Below are positions 25,201 through 39,399 of a DNA stretch of 64,000 nucleotides, in pieces. A program made the position numbers and the translations under genes. Numbering within the stretch: the stretch's first letter is position 1; each line of letters begins with the position of its first letter. This stretch comes from Hormiphora californensis (lineage: Eukaryota > Ctenophora > Tentaculata > Cydippida > Pleurobrachiidae), in contig CM035356.1 of assembly GCA_020137815.1 (NCBI GenBank), forward strand, positions 2,064,406-2,128,405, written 5' to 3'. The notes under the pieces are model-generated. The model was given only the letters and a program-made list of their open reading frames with translations. It was not told the DNA's origin and ran no database searches.

Positions 25201-28200
25201 TGCTGCTGCAACTGCACGGTCTTTCTGAAATTAGGAAATAGAAGCTGACGTGAACCGTTCAAACAGGACAAATTGGAATGTTCAATGTACCAATATCAAA
25301 TATAAGTGTCCCTTCTAAGCACTCAAAACTCTGAAATAAAATGATCCTAAAATTATTACCTCAGCCAGAATCGCCTTCTTCTCTTCCTCAAACTTGGCCA
25401 TTTTTGCCTGGTACTCTACAAAGGCTTTAGAATACTTTCCCTCAGCCTCCTCCAGTTCCTTGGTTCGATTTGCAAGCTCCTGCTCCAACCCTACCTTGGC
25501 CTTTTCCAGTTCTTTCAACCGCTGTTCTTCAACCAATGTTTCTAATAGGAGAAGACATGTGTCAAAGTTGTTTATTTGGGGTTAGAATGATGGTCTTGGA
25601 TGAGTTCTTATTCAAGCCCCGTCCTATTCTAATTTCTAATTTCGATAAATTATTGTCGTTTTAGCACTTACCGATGACATTTTCAATGTTACAATCCTCC
25701 AGTCTTTTAACCTTGAAATCAGGGTCTACCCCTGACTTTTGGAGGACTATCTGGCTGATCACATCGTCAATTAGCCGGAAATACTGTGGCCTGGTGGAGG
25801 GGGATTGTATTTAAATTATCTCGGTAAAATATGTCTGTACAGAAATATAGTACAGAAATCTAGTACAGAAATCTAGTATAGAAACACGAGAGGGGAAAGG
25901 TATAAATTCGAGACCCGATAAATTGAAAGTATACTTGTTGGTTGTATTCCTGCCTAATTTTACTCACTTGGCTTCAGGGTCATCCCTAATTAGAACGAAA
26001 TGTTGAAGGATAGAAAGAAGTGATCCCTCGACCTCGGTATGTTTCGCCATGTTGAATATGATCTGGAACAGCTCAAATGGATCCTCAAACTCGCTCTGAA
26101 TGTCTCCAAACTTTTGCTGAGGGGAAAAGATGTCAGTGGATCTTAGTGGATCAAAACTGAGAGGGAGATTGGAGCATGAAATGCATGTTTCAGTGGAAAT
26201 TCCGGCGGGGGAGTGACAGTATGTCTTTGAGAAATGAGAAGGATAGGGGAGAGACAGTGAGAGGGAGTAGCTCTTACCGTTAATTCGTGATGATCATCCT
26301 CCTGATTGTTGTCTAGCACTGTAATCTGAACAAACAGCTCGTCATCCTCTACACTCCTATAAAACACAAGTTGTCAACGGGGGGACACTCCTATAAAACA
26401 CAAGTTGTCAGGGGGGGGGGACACTCCTATAAAACACAAGTTGTCAGGGGGGGGGGGGACATTCCTATAAAACACAAGTTGTCAGGGGGGGGGGGGGACA
26501 TTCCTATAAAACACAAGTTTTCAAGGCTATTCATTCAATCAATTATCAATAATAGTTTAGACGCTCTGCGTTGCGGTTGAAGGGCCGCCTAATTTAAGAT
26601 ACACAATACCTCAAGTTAGGATCTGAGTCTGACCTGTTGAGATCTCTGAGGCTGGGTATCACGTGACGCAGTCCACAGTTCATTAACTCATTCCGGATAT
26701 GCATTCGGAATTCAAGCTCACTCGGAAACGTCGTTAGAGAATTTGCAAGCTGTGATAGAGATTAAATTAAACTAAATTGAATCACACCAGAAATATTAGG
26801 TCATTCGGTAAATATCTGGACAGGTATGATTGTGAGAGAACGGAGCCAGATAGAGCCAAGCGACCTGTTCCAGCGTCTTCCTTGGACATTTTTAGGTTGG
26901 ACTAGGGTGGTGGGAACCTTCGCCTGCTGGCAGTATTGCCTCACGAGCAATATGTTTCAATGCTACTCTAGCTGCCGCTTTATGCAAGAAAAAACTGTGG
27001 CACTACGGATGACTGAATATGTCATGGCATTTTCTCTATTGTGGACAGATGATCGGTTTGACCAGTGTTCCTAGATCACTTTTTAAGCCTGAATATGATG
27101 CAACCATAATTGAAGCGTTTAGATTCCATCTTCATCCTTAAAAATTGGATTTTTGCCAAAATTGCGCCTTGCGCACTTCATGGCCGTTTTTGTACGTTCT
27201 AAACGTCTAAATGACTTGAATCCAACGTTAAATGTTAGCTCATACAATTTTCTAGGTCCTATGTTAGTTTTATTACGATCGGTCAATGGATACTTGGCTC
27301 ATGGCGGCTTTTTTCAACATTTGTAAAAAAATTAAAATCCAGCTTTACCAAATCTAGCGAAAATCGCTTCCCCATGCTAGAAATTTTATCCAAAAATTTC
27401 AGGAAGGTTTATGGAGTATCTCAAGGCATTTAATAAGCAATATATAGGGTTAAAAACTTTCCGAATTATCCGGAAGTAGGTCATATTGGTCCAAAATTGA
27501 GCATAAAGCGGCAGCTAGAGTAGCATTGAAACATATTGCTCGTGAGGCAATACTGCCAGCAGGCGAAGGTTCCCACCATCCTAGTCCAACCTAAAAATGT
27601 CCAAGGAAGACGCTGGAACAGGTCGCTTGGCTCTATCTGGCTCCGTTCTCTCACAAACATACCTGTCCAGATATTTACCGAATGACCTAATAAGAAATTC
27701 CCCCATGATCACACCAGAAATAAGAAATTCCCCCATGATCCATATTATATCTTCGTCATTCCCCCAAGATTTTATACCGTTAAAATTCCGATGGTTAATT
27801 GTTGAGGGGCATGTTCTGCTTTTAGGTTATCCACTAAAACCTGAAACCTTGGCCTCCCTGTTTGCTCTCCATAACTCGACAGAGCCTCTAAAACTGCCTG
27901 ATGCCTGGGGGATGGGGGTGATAATCAAATCACAAGTTCCCAACATCCCTTTATCTGTCGTTGAAATCACCAAATACAAATGCCCCCAATCATCATGAAC
28001 TATCAGTTAACTCCAAACCATCCCAATTTGTTATCCACTTCACCCCTATAATTGTACTACCAGACAGATCAACTCACCCTTCATCGCTGACATAACTAAC
28101 AGCGGCGAGGATCCGCAACACTTCCGTCATCATGACGTGGTTCCGGGGATCAAGACACTTTGTCAGCAGCAACATACCCTCCTTGTTCTTCATCATAGAC

Positions 28201-29558
28201 ATCAAACCGTACTGATGGGATATGGGGGTGTTAATATACCCTCCCGTACTATTCAACAGTAGGGGGTTGTTGGATTTGAAGAGATGGTGAGGTGTTGTCA
28301 GGTTTTATTCATGTTATTGGATATGGGAGATGATTTCAACCAATAACAGAGCTAGGGCACTGCAATTTTTCACTCGTACCCTGTACACATGGCACTGTAA
28401 ATTATTGTCAATATAATTCACTCAGAGTACGTACCTTGTTGTTCATGAATACTTTGAGGCACTTGACACACTCGTGTGTTACTTCACAATAGTCCCGTTC
28501 CTGACTCTTTTTCAGCCAGTTTAATAACAGCTCTAAACCGTTATCCTTACCTGTAAAACGTGTTTACAGTTAGAATTGGGTTAGGAAATGTCACCTATAT
28601 GATCTTAGAGAGAAACATTTCATCAACATCAAATCAGAAATATGTGGTGCTCTGATGAATTACTAACCAAAGTTTTTCAGCCACGATATCGTGTAACTTT
28701 GAAGACTAACTCTCAGCGCTTCCAGTGCTTTCCGACTCGTGTCTTTGTCCATTTCCTTCCGTAGCTCATGTGTAAAGTACTCAGGTGTACCTCTTTTAGG
28801 ACCATCTGCATTCTGTGGATTTCGTTACTGTATAAACTACCTGATATCACTGACTAACCCTCCAAATATATCAAGAACTACTGTCGTTGTGCCTCCCAAT
28901 TCCACATTCCTGTCCCACTAGTACTGGGACAGGAATCAACAGAATTGGGAGGCACGACACCTACCTCCGCAGGTTCTGCCACCACGTTCTCCTTCAGACT
29001 TTTGTAGTGATTAGACAGCATGTTCTTTTGTAGTGCTGTAGTCATCTTCCGAATGGGTGTTCTCTTTTGATCAGGAACATTCATATCGTCCTGAAAGAAT
29101 GAACAGTTATTGACTTGTATTGTTATGTTATAACCCTCCTTTGCATTTGTGCGGTGAAACAGGGTCGAGCAAGGCACGGCTTGTAGAGGTAATAGAGTAT
29201 TTTATATATTGGATTGGGATATATTCCCTCTCTTTTGTGATGTCACATCGTGACGTCATTAACTAATAGTTAAGTTATCACCACCTACCATCATTTTCTC
29301 CAACTCAGTTTTCAGCTCATCTGCCCCCATGTTCTCCACCCTCTCATCAGAGACATCGTCCGCCCCTCCTGTGTGGTGTGGAGGATTGAGAAATATAATT
29401 GGGATTGTATACTATGAGTCTTTATCATAATACGGCAAAGTAAAACATACACTAATTTGGTAGTATCGTTGTGTATAAAGCTACTAACCAGAGGGATTTT
29501 GGGCGGGTTTAGGGGCAGAGATGGCATCTCCCTTTTTGATTCTCTTATCCTTTACCAT
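16217..29558 (-). CDS. DIAPH: Diaphanous-related formin (GBD-FH3-coiled coil-FH1-FH2-DAD)
   Basis: Rho-controlled nucleator and elongator of unbranched actin filaments. Twenty-eight exons join without a break (3519 nt, 1172 residues; mDia1 about 1260): 29558-29489, 29368-29289, 29090-28965, 28812-28668, 28550-28435, 28211-28078, 27904-27778, 26749-26610, 26356-26278, 26116-25968, 25790-25672, 25541-25360, 25224-25113, 24787-24707, 24608-24337, 19637-19490, 19419-19249, 19123-19005, 18875-18720, 18549-18466, 18346-18251, 18125-17998, 17829-17634, 17470-17364, 17236-17106, 16931-16875, 16623-16517, 16303-16217. Landmarks in order: GTPase-binding/FH3 armadillo region ([38 protein letters not shown]), coiled coil, Ala-Pro-Gly-rich FH1, FH2 ([40 protein letters not shown]), and DAD core [21 protein letters not shown]1 has no run of three or more prolines. 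Intron 19638-24336 contains another gene on the opposite strand. Confidence 0.96.
20088..24151 (+). CDS. SLC19-like (folate/thiamine carrier family) transporter nested in formin intron
   Basis: Four exons join in frame: 20088-20248, 22457-22538, 22683-22803, 23073-24151 (480 residues; SLC19 members are about 500-590). About ten to twelve hydrophobic segments. Resemblance to SLC19 carriers: the N-terminal half ([20 protein letters not shown], then [17 protein letters not shown]) aligns with the family's substrate-path helices, and [20 protein letters not shown] in the C-terminal half matches the segment before the last helices. Between the halves is a cytosolic loop ([11 protein letters not shown]). 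A hydrophilic loop near residues 350-380 carries possible N-glycosylation (NST). The substrate (thiamine, folate or other) cannot be told. Intron 1 (2.2 kb) is filled by a palindromic transposon. Family assignment rests on remembered similarity; another MFS family is possible. Confidence 0.62.
20369..22356. mobile_element. 1988-bp palindromic element with CACAGTG ends (Transib/RAG-like?)
   Basis: Both ends read CACAGTGGCCTTTT inward, and GGTTC flanks both sides (20364-20368 and 22357-22361), a perfect 5-bp target duplication. Arms of about 850 bp (to about 21215 and from about 21511) are near-identical inverted copies, with about 295 bp between. Each arm carries three tandem copies of a unit of about 122 bp containing TTTTTTGACGTAGAATCAAA. 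No transposase frame. It occupies intron 1 of the SLC19-like gene. Confidence 0.82.
24337..25224 (-). other. FH1-coding exons of the formin (Ala-Pro-Gly repeats)
   Basis: Three exons (25224-25113, 24787-24707, 24608-24337) encode repeats such as [16 protein letters not shown]. They are much more GC-rich than the rest of the window. The plus strand is open and collagen-like across 24344-24628, which is only the antisense of this repeat. Confidence 0.85.
26352..26525. repeat. Minisatellite duplicating a formin splice acceptor
   Basis: Five tandem copies of a 34-39 bp unit containing CACTCCTATAAAACACAAG plus a variable G run. Read on the minus strand, each copy carries GTGTTTTATAG, the acceptor used by the formin exon beginning at 26356, followed by GAGTG or GAATG. 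Confidence 0.85.
26796..27690. mobile_element. 895-bp MITE with about 198-bp inverted repeats
   Basis: Arms 26796-26994 and 27493-27690 are inverted copies starting TTAGGTCATTCGGTAAATAT, flanked by TA on each side (Tc1/mariner-type). Open frames of 82 codons (left) and 133 codons (right) are accidental. It sits in the formin intron between exons 27904-27778 and 26749-26610. To its right is a small local duplication containing AAGAAATTCCCCCATGATC. Confidence 0.78.
28880..28962. repeat. Short intronic hairpin
   Basis: GTGCCTCCCAATTC and GAATTGGGAGGCAC, with CATTCCTGTCCCA and TGGGACAGGAAT inside, form a stem of about 35 bp around a CTAGTAC loop, in the formin intron just before the exon 29090-28965 donor. 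Confidence 0.75.
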
Positions 29559-30643
29559 TGAGATGGTGGTGCGAGGGGCGGAGTTTCCTCAGTGTGCCCC
29601 TTCTAATCACATGCTAAACGCTGGCAATCAGTGGTTAGGGGGTTGGAGAGAGGCAGTCAGAAGTGGTTAGGGGGTTGGAGAGAGCTGAGAGGCAGTCAGA
29701 AGTGGTTAGGGGGTTGGAGAGAGCTGAGAGGCAGTCAGAAGTGGTTAGGGGGTTGGAGAGAGCTGAGAGGCAGTCAGAAGTGGTTAGGGGGTTGGAGAGA
29801 GCTGAGAGGCAGTAAGAAGTGGTTAGGGGGTTGGAGAGAGCTGAGAGGCAGTCAGAAGTGGTTAGGGGGTTGGAGAGAGCTGAGAGGCAGTAAGAAGTGG
29901 TTAGGGGGAGTCATGTCGCAGTTAGAAGTTGTATGGAGGGACAGGAAGTGGGGTAGTTAGAAGTGTTAGAGTAGTTTGTACCGGGGTAAAACACTAAACA
30001 GAGACGCACAAATAAAAACCACATTTAATTGATTCAGAGTGGGACATATATCTCTCCCGCTGCTATATACACACAGTATATTAAGTGTTTTGTATGTGTG
30101 TGCAGCAGAGGTCAATTGTTTTGCAGCGTGCAGGCTGAATTGCCCCCCAAATTAAAAAAGGGGCCGCGGGCCAAGAGGGCCCATTCTGTGTGTGTAAGGT
30201 AAAGGGGAGGGACGCGCATGATAAATGCTGACATCAAGAACGGTAAAGAATTCTGTTGTGCGCGCGTTACATCGTCCCAGTGTGTGTATCGCTACTGCTG
30301 CAGCTGGAGGCGGCAGTGTGTAGATCGATCTTTTGGGTTTGGTTGTGTGTGTGTGAGTGTGTCCTTTCACACACAGCAGTAGAGACAGCAGATATATCAA
30401 CTGACAGGAAGAGAGATGTTGTTCAGGCCTTTGTTCGATACATCTACATACAATACCTGCCGAGAGAGAGGTAGGATGTTTAATGGAAGAGTGTGTGTGT
30501 TATGGGAAAGGAACTAAACAATTACATGTAGGTACATTTGTGTACAAACTACACAATCAGGACAAAGCTCACAACAAATAACAACCCTGCTGCAAAATGG
30601 GAAAAGCAAAAGGGCAAAAAATAGGATATTGAGTACGAGTAAC
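29559..30643. other. Intergenic region upstream of the formin and beyond the FRG1 stop
   Basis: Contains a minisatellite of about 41-bp units (29622-29925, about seven copies of GTTAGGGGGTTGGAGAGAGC plus flank) and short GT runs. It should hold the formin promoter. No exon seen. Confidence 0.55.
29622..29925. repeat. Minisatellite, about 41-bp unit
   Basis: About seven tandem copies containing GAGAGGCAGTCAGAAGTGG, lying 65-370 bp upstream of the formin start codon, so it could lie in the promoter or 5' UTR. Confidence 0.9.
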
Positions 30644-33549
<2,906 letters not shown>

Positions 33550-34059
33550 CTGAAAGGTTATGGGTTATAGAAGATGGGAAGAGACAGAAAAGTAAAGTGG
33601 ACAGGAAAATTATGGAAGAAAATGGGGGAAGGTTTTATCAGAAATAATTGGATTAAAAAAAGAATTAATAATGGTAAAACATGAAGCTGAAATCTGAATG
33701 AGGTTATCATGAGATGGAGAGTTAATTCATCCACAACCCGCCTGACAGCTACTGTCAACGTAAAATGAGGCGTATTCTCAGACCTCCTCTCTTTCTTTCA
33801 TCACAAAAAGATGGCATTGAAGGTGGTGCAGGTGCGTATGTAAAACTATAGGTCATGTCCTAAGTAATTTATACCTATACACTAGAAATGGGTCTGAGTG
33901 ACTAAATGTCACGAATACTAAGTTGAATGATACCTGTACAATGGAATATACACCTGCCGACCACAAGTTGGACCCCGACCAGCCATGGCAACAAGTGAGA
34001 AACACAGGGTCCCGTGGTCCATCCTAGCTAGACCTTAAAAACTTCCGTTGTTTTTAATT
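33550..34059. other. Non-coding stretch upstream of the first visible FRG1 exon
   Basis: No FRG1-like exon, repeat or other feature recognised before the LINE remnant starts. Confidence 0.4.
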
Positions 34060-34390
34060 TGAATATACACTCTCAAAATGTTTCGATCTATTACCTTGTT
34101 AGAATGTTTTCATGGTTTTCCCGAAGGGTATGCGAGCGTCTCTGAGTTTGCTTTTGGTCGTTCCCTGATCTCTAGCTCATCTTTCATACTTCATTCTCGC
34201 CTCTTTATCCACACGTCCCAACGTCTCTTGAGGTCTTTGAATGCTTCTTCTTCGTTATACTAGTTCTTGCTTTCCCAACCCTCTCCTCTCGGCTTTCCTT
34301 CGTAGTCGAAGAACCTCACGCACCTCTGGATTATCTCTCCATGGCTTTATTCTCGCCCCTTTCTTCTTTTTTCCTCTTCATGGGACAGTT
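34060..34390 (-). pseudogene. LINE ORF2 fragment downstream of the LTR insertion
   Basis: Minus-strand remnant of the same LINE seen at 38543-40560. One frame reads WRDNPEVREVLRLRRKAER, the basic linker found after the endonuclease domain in many LINEs. Several indels and stops; no reverse transcriptase domain remains. The LTR element separates it from the rest of ORF2. Confidence 0.65.
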
Positions 34391-35091
34391 TGTGGGTACC
34401 CGGTTAACCACCACTGATCGCTAATCAGTAGTCCCGGCCGGGTTCCATGTTAACGGGGGGAAATATACACTCTGGGGTGATCTTAGGCAGGTGGGTGGGT
34501 GGATAGGTTTGTTCAATTGCGGTTCGTCACCCAGGATTTTCTCAAAACACAGGGTGTTCACCGGGTTTCGTAACTGTAGTCTTGGGGTAATCACTCCACA
34601 CAATCTTCAATCTTCACTGGTCCACAAACTTTGGTGCACAGCACCAAGTAAACGCTCACATCGACATCAGATACGGTCAAGAAACACGGGCAAGTTCTCC
34701 CTCACAAGGATGGTAGGTGCTCTCGGGCAATAAATACTCACTGACTCACTCTTGGCTTTAAATATCCCGACAAACACACAGTCACTTGAATCCGTACCAG
34801 AAACAATTCGACAACACCAAAGTTTTGTACCACTTCTCCGCTCGAACTGTCGACAACCGTCCGAGTAAAAGAGGCGATACTAATCGGACAGACCCGTCTG
34901 ACTGACTTTCACTATGGCTCTCTCTCTACTCAACTACCTTTCTCACTCTAAGCTATCTGACAGTCTTAGTAAGCTCATTGTTCACACCTCACTTCACCAA
35001 GCTCTCGCACATGGCTGGGAAAACGTGACAACTCACCACTAAACTAGGGAAAGGGATACTGGGGTAACAGGGGTATCTCTCATATCCCACA
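34391..35091 (-). repeat. 3' LTR (minus orientation)
   Basis: Pairs with 37833-38542. Many single-base indels separate the two copies. Confidence 0.88.
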
Positions 35092-35269
35092 TTCACCCTC
35101 TCCTGTGAAACAGAATTGACCCATTACTCCAGGTTAGAAAATATTCTCTTCTCAAAGCTCTACTGACTACTCTAATACTAAAAGAAATTAAACTCTACAA
35201 GAACTCACTCAATATAAACTCTTCTCATATATGACATTTCGTCTATGGCGGTTATGGTTTATCTGGACA

Positions 35270-35890
35270 AGCACTCTCAGGGACAAACATTCAAACAGAC
35301 TAACTCAGGGACAAACTACCTCAGGGACAAACTATCTCAAGGACAAACTACCACAGGGACAAACTAACACAGGGACAAACTAACACAGGTACAAACTAAC
35401 ACAGAGGCAAACTAACACAGGGACAAACCAACTCAGGGACAAACTAACACAGGTACAAACTAACACAGAGGCAAACTAACACAGGGACAAACTAACGCAG
35501 GGACAAACTAACACAGAGACAAACTAACGCAGAGGCAAACTAACTCAGGGACAAACTAACACAGGGACAAACTAACACAGAGACAAACTAACTCAGGGAC
35601 AAACTAACACAGGCACAAACTAACACAGGGCACAAACTAACACAGGACAAACTAACACAGGGCAAACTAACGCAGGGACAAACTAACGCAGGGACAACTA
35701 ACGCAGGGACAACTAACACAGGGACAAATTAACTCAGGGACAAACTAAACACATGGCAACAACTCAGGGACAAACTAACACAGGGACAAACTAACTCAGG
35801 GACAAACTAACACAGGGACAACTACTACACAGGGGCAAACTAACACAGGACAAACTACACAGGGCAACAACCTACAACCTAACTAAACAA
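35270..35890. repeat. Tandem 16-mer array inside the LTR element
   Basis: About 38 degenerate copies of ACAGGGACAAACTAAC. Confidence 0.92.
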
Positions 35891-37299
35891 ATAAACACAG
35901 GACAAAAGGACAAAGGCAGCCACTAACATTCAAGCAGACACTTAGACAGCCACCATTTTCTAACAAACGTCACATAAAAACCATGATTATCAACAATTAT
36001 TTTTCCAGACGAAACCCACAACACGTCTTAAGATCTGTCATAAGGCGCTCTCAAGATACTAAAGATGATATATAAAGTTATAATTCTCTAATTACTCTCA
36101 GGATTTGCTCCATCTGGTTCTACAAACTGCAAAGAAAGTGCACATGCACGTCGATTCTTCACAATTCTCGAATTACTCTCAGGATTTGCTCCATCTGGTT
36201 CTGCAAAGAAGAGTGCACATGCACGTCGATTCTCATCACAAAACCAGACGGGCAACTCAACTTTATGACCGAAAGTTACAAGCATACTACACAAGTTCCT
36301 ATCAGTCACAAAATGGCTCAAGGTGTTACTGATAAAATTCGCCTATCACAGTTGGTCAGACTGATACTGAAATTGGGTGACGGGGACCAACCTTCACCAC
36401 AAATGACATCACAACTTCTTGTGTCAATTCGTATAGACGATACTACGATCGAAACACGGTTCGTCTACTTGAGCCTTCGCGACGTCTCGCATCTAATCTC
36501 ATCTAAACCCGACGTCTCAGCGTGTTCTGGGTTAATAACATTCTCTCAATTACATATTCTCACTCTCTTTCGTATGTCACTCTGCGCAGCCCAGAATCAC
36601 TAATCATTCGGGTTAGAACGCTCAACTCTTCTCGATTTACAGCTCACTCTCCAATCTCTAGATAAACTCAAAAGCTCTCAGCATTACTCTTTTTATGGGG
36701 GCGCTATGTCTAAACTATAAACGTGGGGATAATGGAGGGTGAACACGTTCATAGTCCAGATCAAGCTAGTCTCAATGACTAACTATATAATATTCTCTAA
36801 ATTCTTAGCACTGTCCTAAGAGAAACACACAAACGGGCACTTGCTCTAACACTCATCTCAGAACTCTCAGCGGATATACTAACTTTTACTAGACTCAGAA
36901 TTTTGCAAACGGGTGTTGTTTCTGGCACGGAAATCATAATAGGGCAGCAACCAACACACATTTCATCAGATCAATGATTACGAAGAACAACTCGTCATTA
37001 GAGACACCACAGTTTGAGCCAGTCAAGAGAAACGAATTCACTTGACACGTTGTTCTTTCACTACACAAAGTTCGTCATATTGTAAAACGTGTCAATCCTT
37101 TACCCATACCAGCACAGAACAATATAAATCATCCCTTGACAGTCTAACAGTTTGCCTGTAACGGACAACACTTAGCTATGGTGACGAATCCGAAATCCAC
37201 ACCTCTGGTGGCTATGGGACCAGGGCACTTGACCACGGGAACACTTGGACACGGGACCACAGATCCACAAACCGCAAGAATCAAGAATCAAAAGACCGC

Positions 37300-37605
37300 A
37301 AAGAACCAGCATCACAGGACCGTCAGAACACAGCAACAGACCGTCAGGAACACAGCATCACAGGACCGTCAGGAACACAAGCATCACCAGGACCGTCAGG
37401 AACACAGCATCACGGACCGTCCAGGAACACCAGCATCACCAAGACCGTCAGGAACACAGCATCACAGGACCGTCAGGAACACAGCATCACAGGACCGTCA
37501 GGAACACAGCATCTCAGGACCGTCAGGAACACAGCATCACAGGACCGTCAGGAACACAGCATCACAGGACCGTCAGGAACACAGCATCACAGCACATGGC
37601 TGCCA
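37300..37605. repeat. Tandem array of about 25-bp units inside the LTR element
   Basis: About eleven copies of CATCACAGGACCGTCAGGAA plus ACACAG. The two overlapping 200-codon frames across it are produced by the repeat. Confidence 0.9.
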
Positions 37606-37832
37606 GAATTACAGCATCACCAGGACCATTGACCAAAGCATCGCCAGAACGACCAATGGAAACCCGGAACAGTCACACAGGAACAGATGTCAGCATAGCA
37701 CCAGGAATCGCCAATGTCTCCGATCGTTTCTCTTCGAACCTCGTCAGTTCCACGATAACAAACCTGCCTGATATTCCCACAATACTTGGACTCCTCTCTC
37801 TGTTCATGATTGGTCCCTTCGGGGTCGCCAGA

Positions 37833-38542
37833 TGTGGGGTACCCGGTTAACCACCACTGATCGCTAATCAGTAGTCCCGCCGGGGTTCCAGTTGAACGGG
37901 GGGAGAATATACACTCGGTGGGGTGATCTTAGGCAGTGGGTGGGTGATAGGTTTGTTCAGATTGCGGGTTCGTCACCCAGGATTTCTCAAAACACAGGTT
38001 CACCGGGTTCGTAACTGTAGTCTTGGGGGGTAATCACTCACACAATCTTCAATCTTCACTGGTCACAACAACTTTGGTGCACATGCACGCAAAGTAAACG
38101 CTCACATCGACATCAGATACGGTCAAGAACACGGGCAAGTTCTCCCTCAGCAAGGATGGTAGGTGCTCTCGGGCAATAAATACTCACTGACTCACTCTTG
38201 GCTTTAAATATCCCGACAAACAACAAGTCACGTGATATCCGTACCAGAAACAATTCGGAACAACACCAAAGTTTTGTACCACTTCTCCGACTCGAACTGT
38301 CGACACCGTCCGAGTAAAAGAGGCGATACTATCGGACAGACCCGTCTGACTGACTTTCACTATGGCTCTCTCTCTACTCAACTACCTATTCTCACTCTAA
38401 GCTATCTGACAGTCTTAGTAAGCTCATTGTTCACACCTCACTTCACCAGAGCTCTCGCACATGGCTGGGAAAACGTGACAACTCACCACTAAAACTAGGG
38501 AAAGGGATACTGGGGTAACAGGGGTATCTCTCATATCCCACA
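37833..38542 (-). repeat. 5' LTR (minus orientation)
   Basis: Second LTR copy; the primer-binding-like site lies directly beside it. Confidence 0.88.
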
Positions 38543-39373
38543 CAGTCCTCTCCACAAGATCCTCGATTATCCTCGAATAAGCAGCCAAAGCATCCTCAGC
38601 AGATTTAGACTCCATCACCGCACTCCAATCCACATCTCCAAAAGCTCGCCTGAACAGTTCCAGTCAACTGCCCTAAAATCCTGTATGTGTCAATCTGTTC
38701 ACGGTTTTTGTATTCACTTCTAGTAGTCTCGATTAACAGATCAGCTAAAACCATAAAGTGATCCGAAGTTGTCCCTTCTGGAAATATTGTCACTGATTGA
38801 ACTTTGGAAACTCTGTCTTTTTGGCACAGCAAGAGATCAAGAGTACCTCCTCGAACATGGGTGGGTTGCATTGGAACTAATTGATCAAACCCCAGAGAGT
38901 CAAGCAGTGCAAGTAATTTCTTGGCATAGAAGTTCTGGGTGTCGTGGACTTGGAAGTTAAAATCACCCATCAGAACGGGATATCCAGTTTTGCAGACTAG
39001 CTCGGACAGATAGTCATTAAACTCATCCAGGAACTGTGCTTCCGTATATCTTGCCTTGCCCGTGTAAGGAGGCCTATAGATATTGCACAACACTTGTAAG
39101 ATCCTGCCCATTACCGATAAGGGCTTCCTGGACCTGAATGATTTAAACTTAGTCTTTACTGGTGTGTACTTGATCTTTACGCCATCCCTGTACAAGATCC
39201 CAATTCCTCCTCCCAGAGCGTTCGGCCCTAGGAGAGGAGAAGATGTTCCAACTATAATCTCTGATCTCCTGAAGTTTTGCAGTGTCACTTTGCTTCAGAT
39301 AAGTCTCCTGTACCAAGCAGATGTCGCATCCTTTTTCCTCCAAGTGGTTAATTACACCTGACGTTTTATTCAA
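38543..39373 (-). pseudogene. LINE ORF2, apurinic-type endonuclease domain
   Basis: An EEP-fold endonuclease of a non-LTR retrotransposon, in two overlapping frames joined by a frameshift near 39240: first CDICLVQETYLKQSD (helix with catalytic Glu), then LCNIYRPPYTG, PVLMGDFNFQVHD (catalytic Asp/Asn), GGTLDLLLC and GTTSDHFMVLADL (SDH motif). It continues as AFGDVDWSAVMES and is cut at 38543 by the LTR element. No reverse transcriptase follows. The frameshift and cut make it inactive. Confidence 0.85.
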
Positions 39374-39399
39374 TTGAGGAACTTAGTGAGCCAATCTTC

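Larger units (their letters stand above)
34391..38542 (-). mobile_element. Non-autonomous LTR retrotransposon inserted in a LINE
   Basis: Two LTRs of about 700 bp (34391-35091, 37833-38542) start TGTGGG and end CCCACA. On the minus strand the 5' LTR is the right-hand copy. Two bases inside it is a primer-binding-like site, TGGCGACCCCGAAGGGACC (37830-37812), ending where a tRNA CCA would pair. A purine tract (AGGAGAGGGTGAA) precedes the 3' LTR at 35092. Flanks CAGTT/CAGTC suggest a 4-5 bp target duplication. The 2.7-kb interior has no gag or pol; it holds tandem repeats. Confidence 0.85.

Noticed and set aside
37178-37850. Two overlapping frames of about 200 codons
   Set aside because: They are produced by the tandem 25-mer array inside the LTR element.
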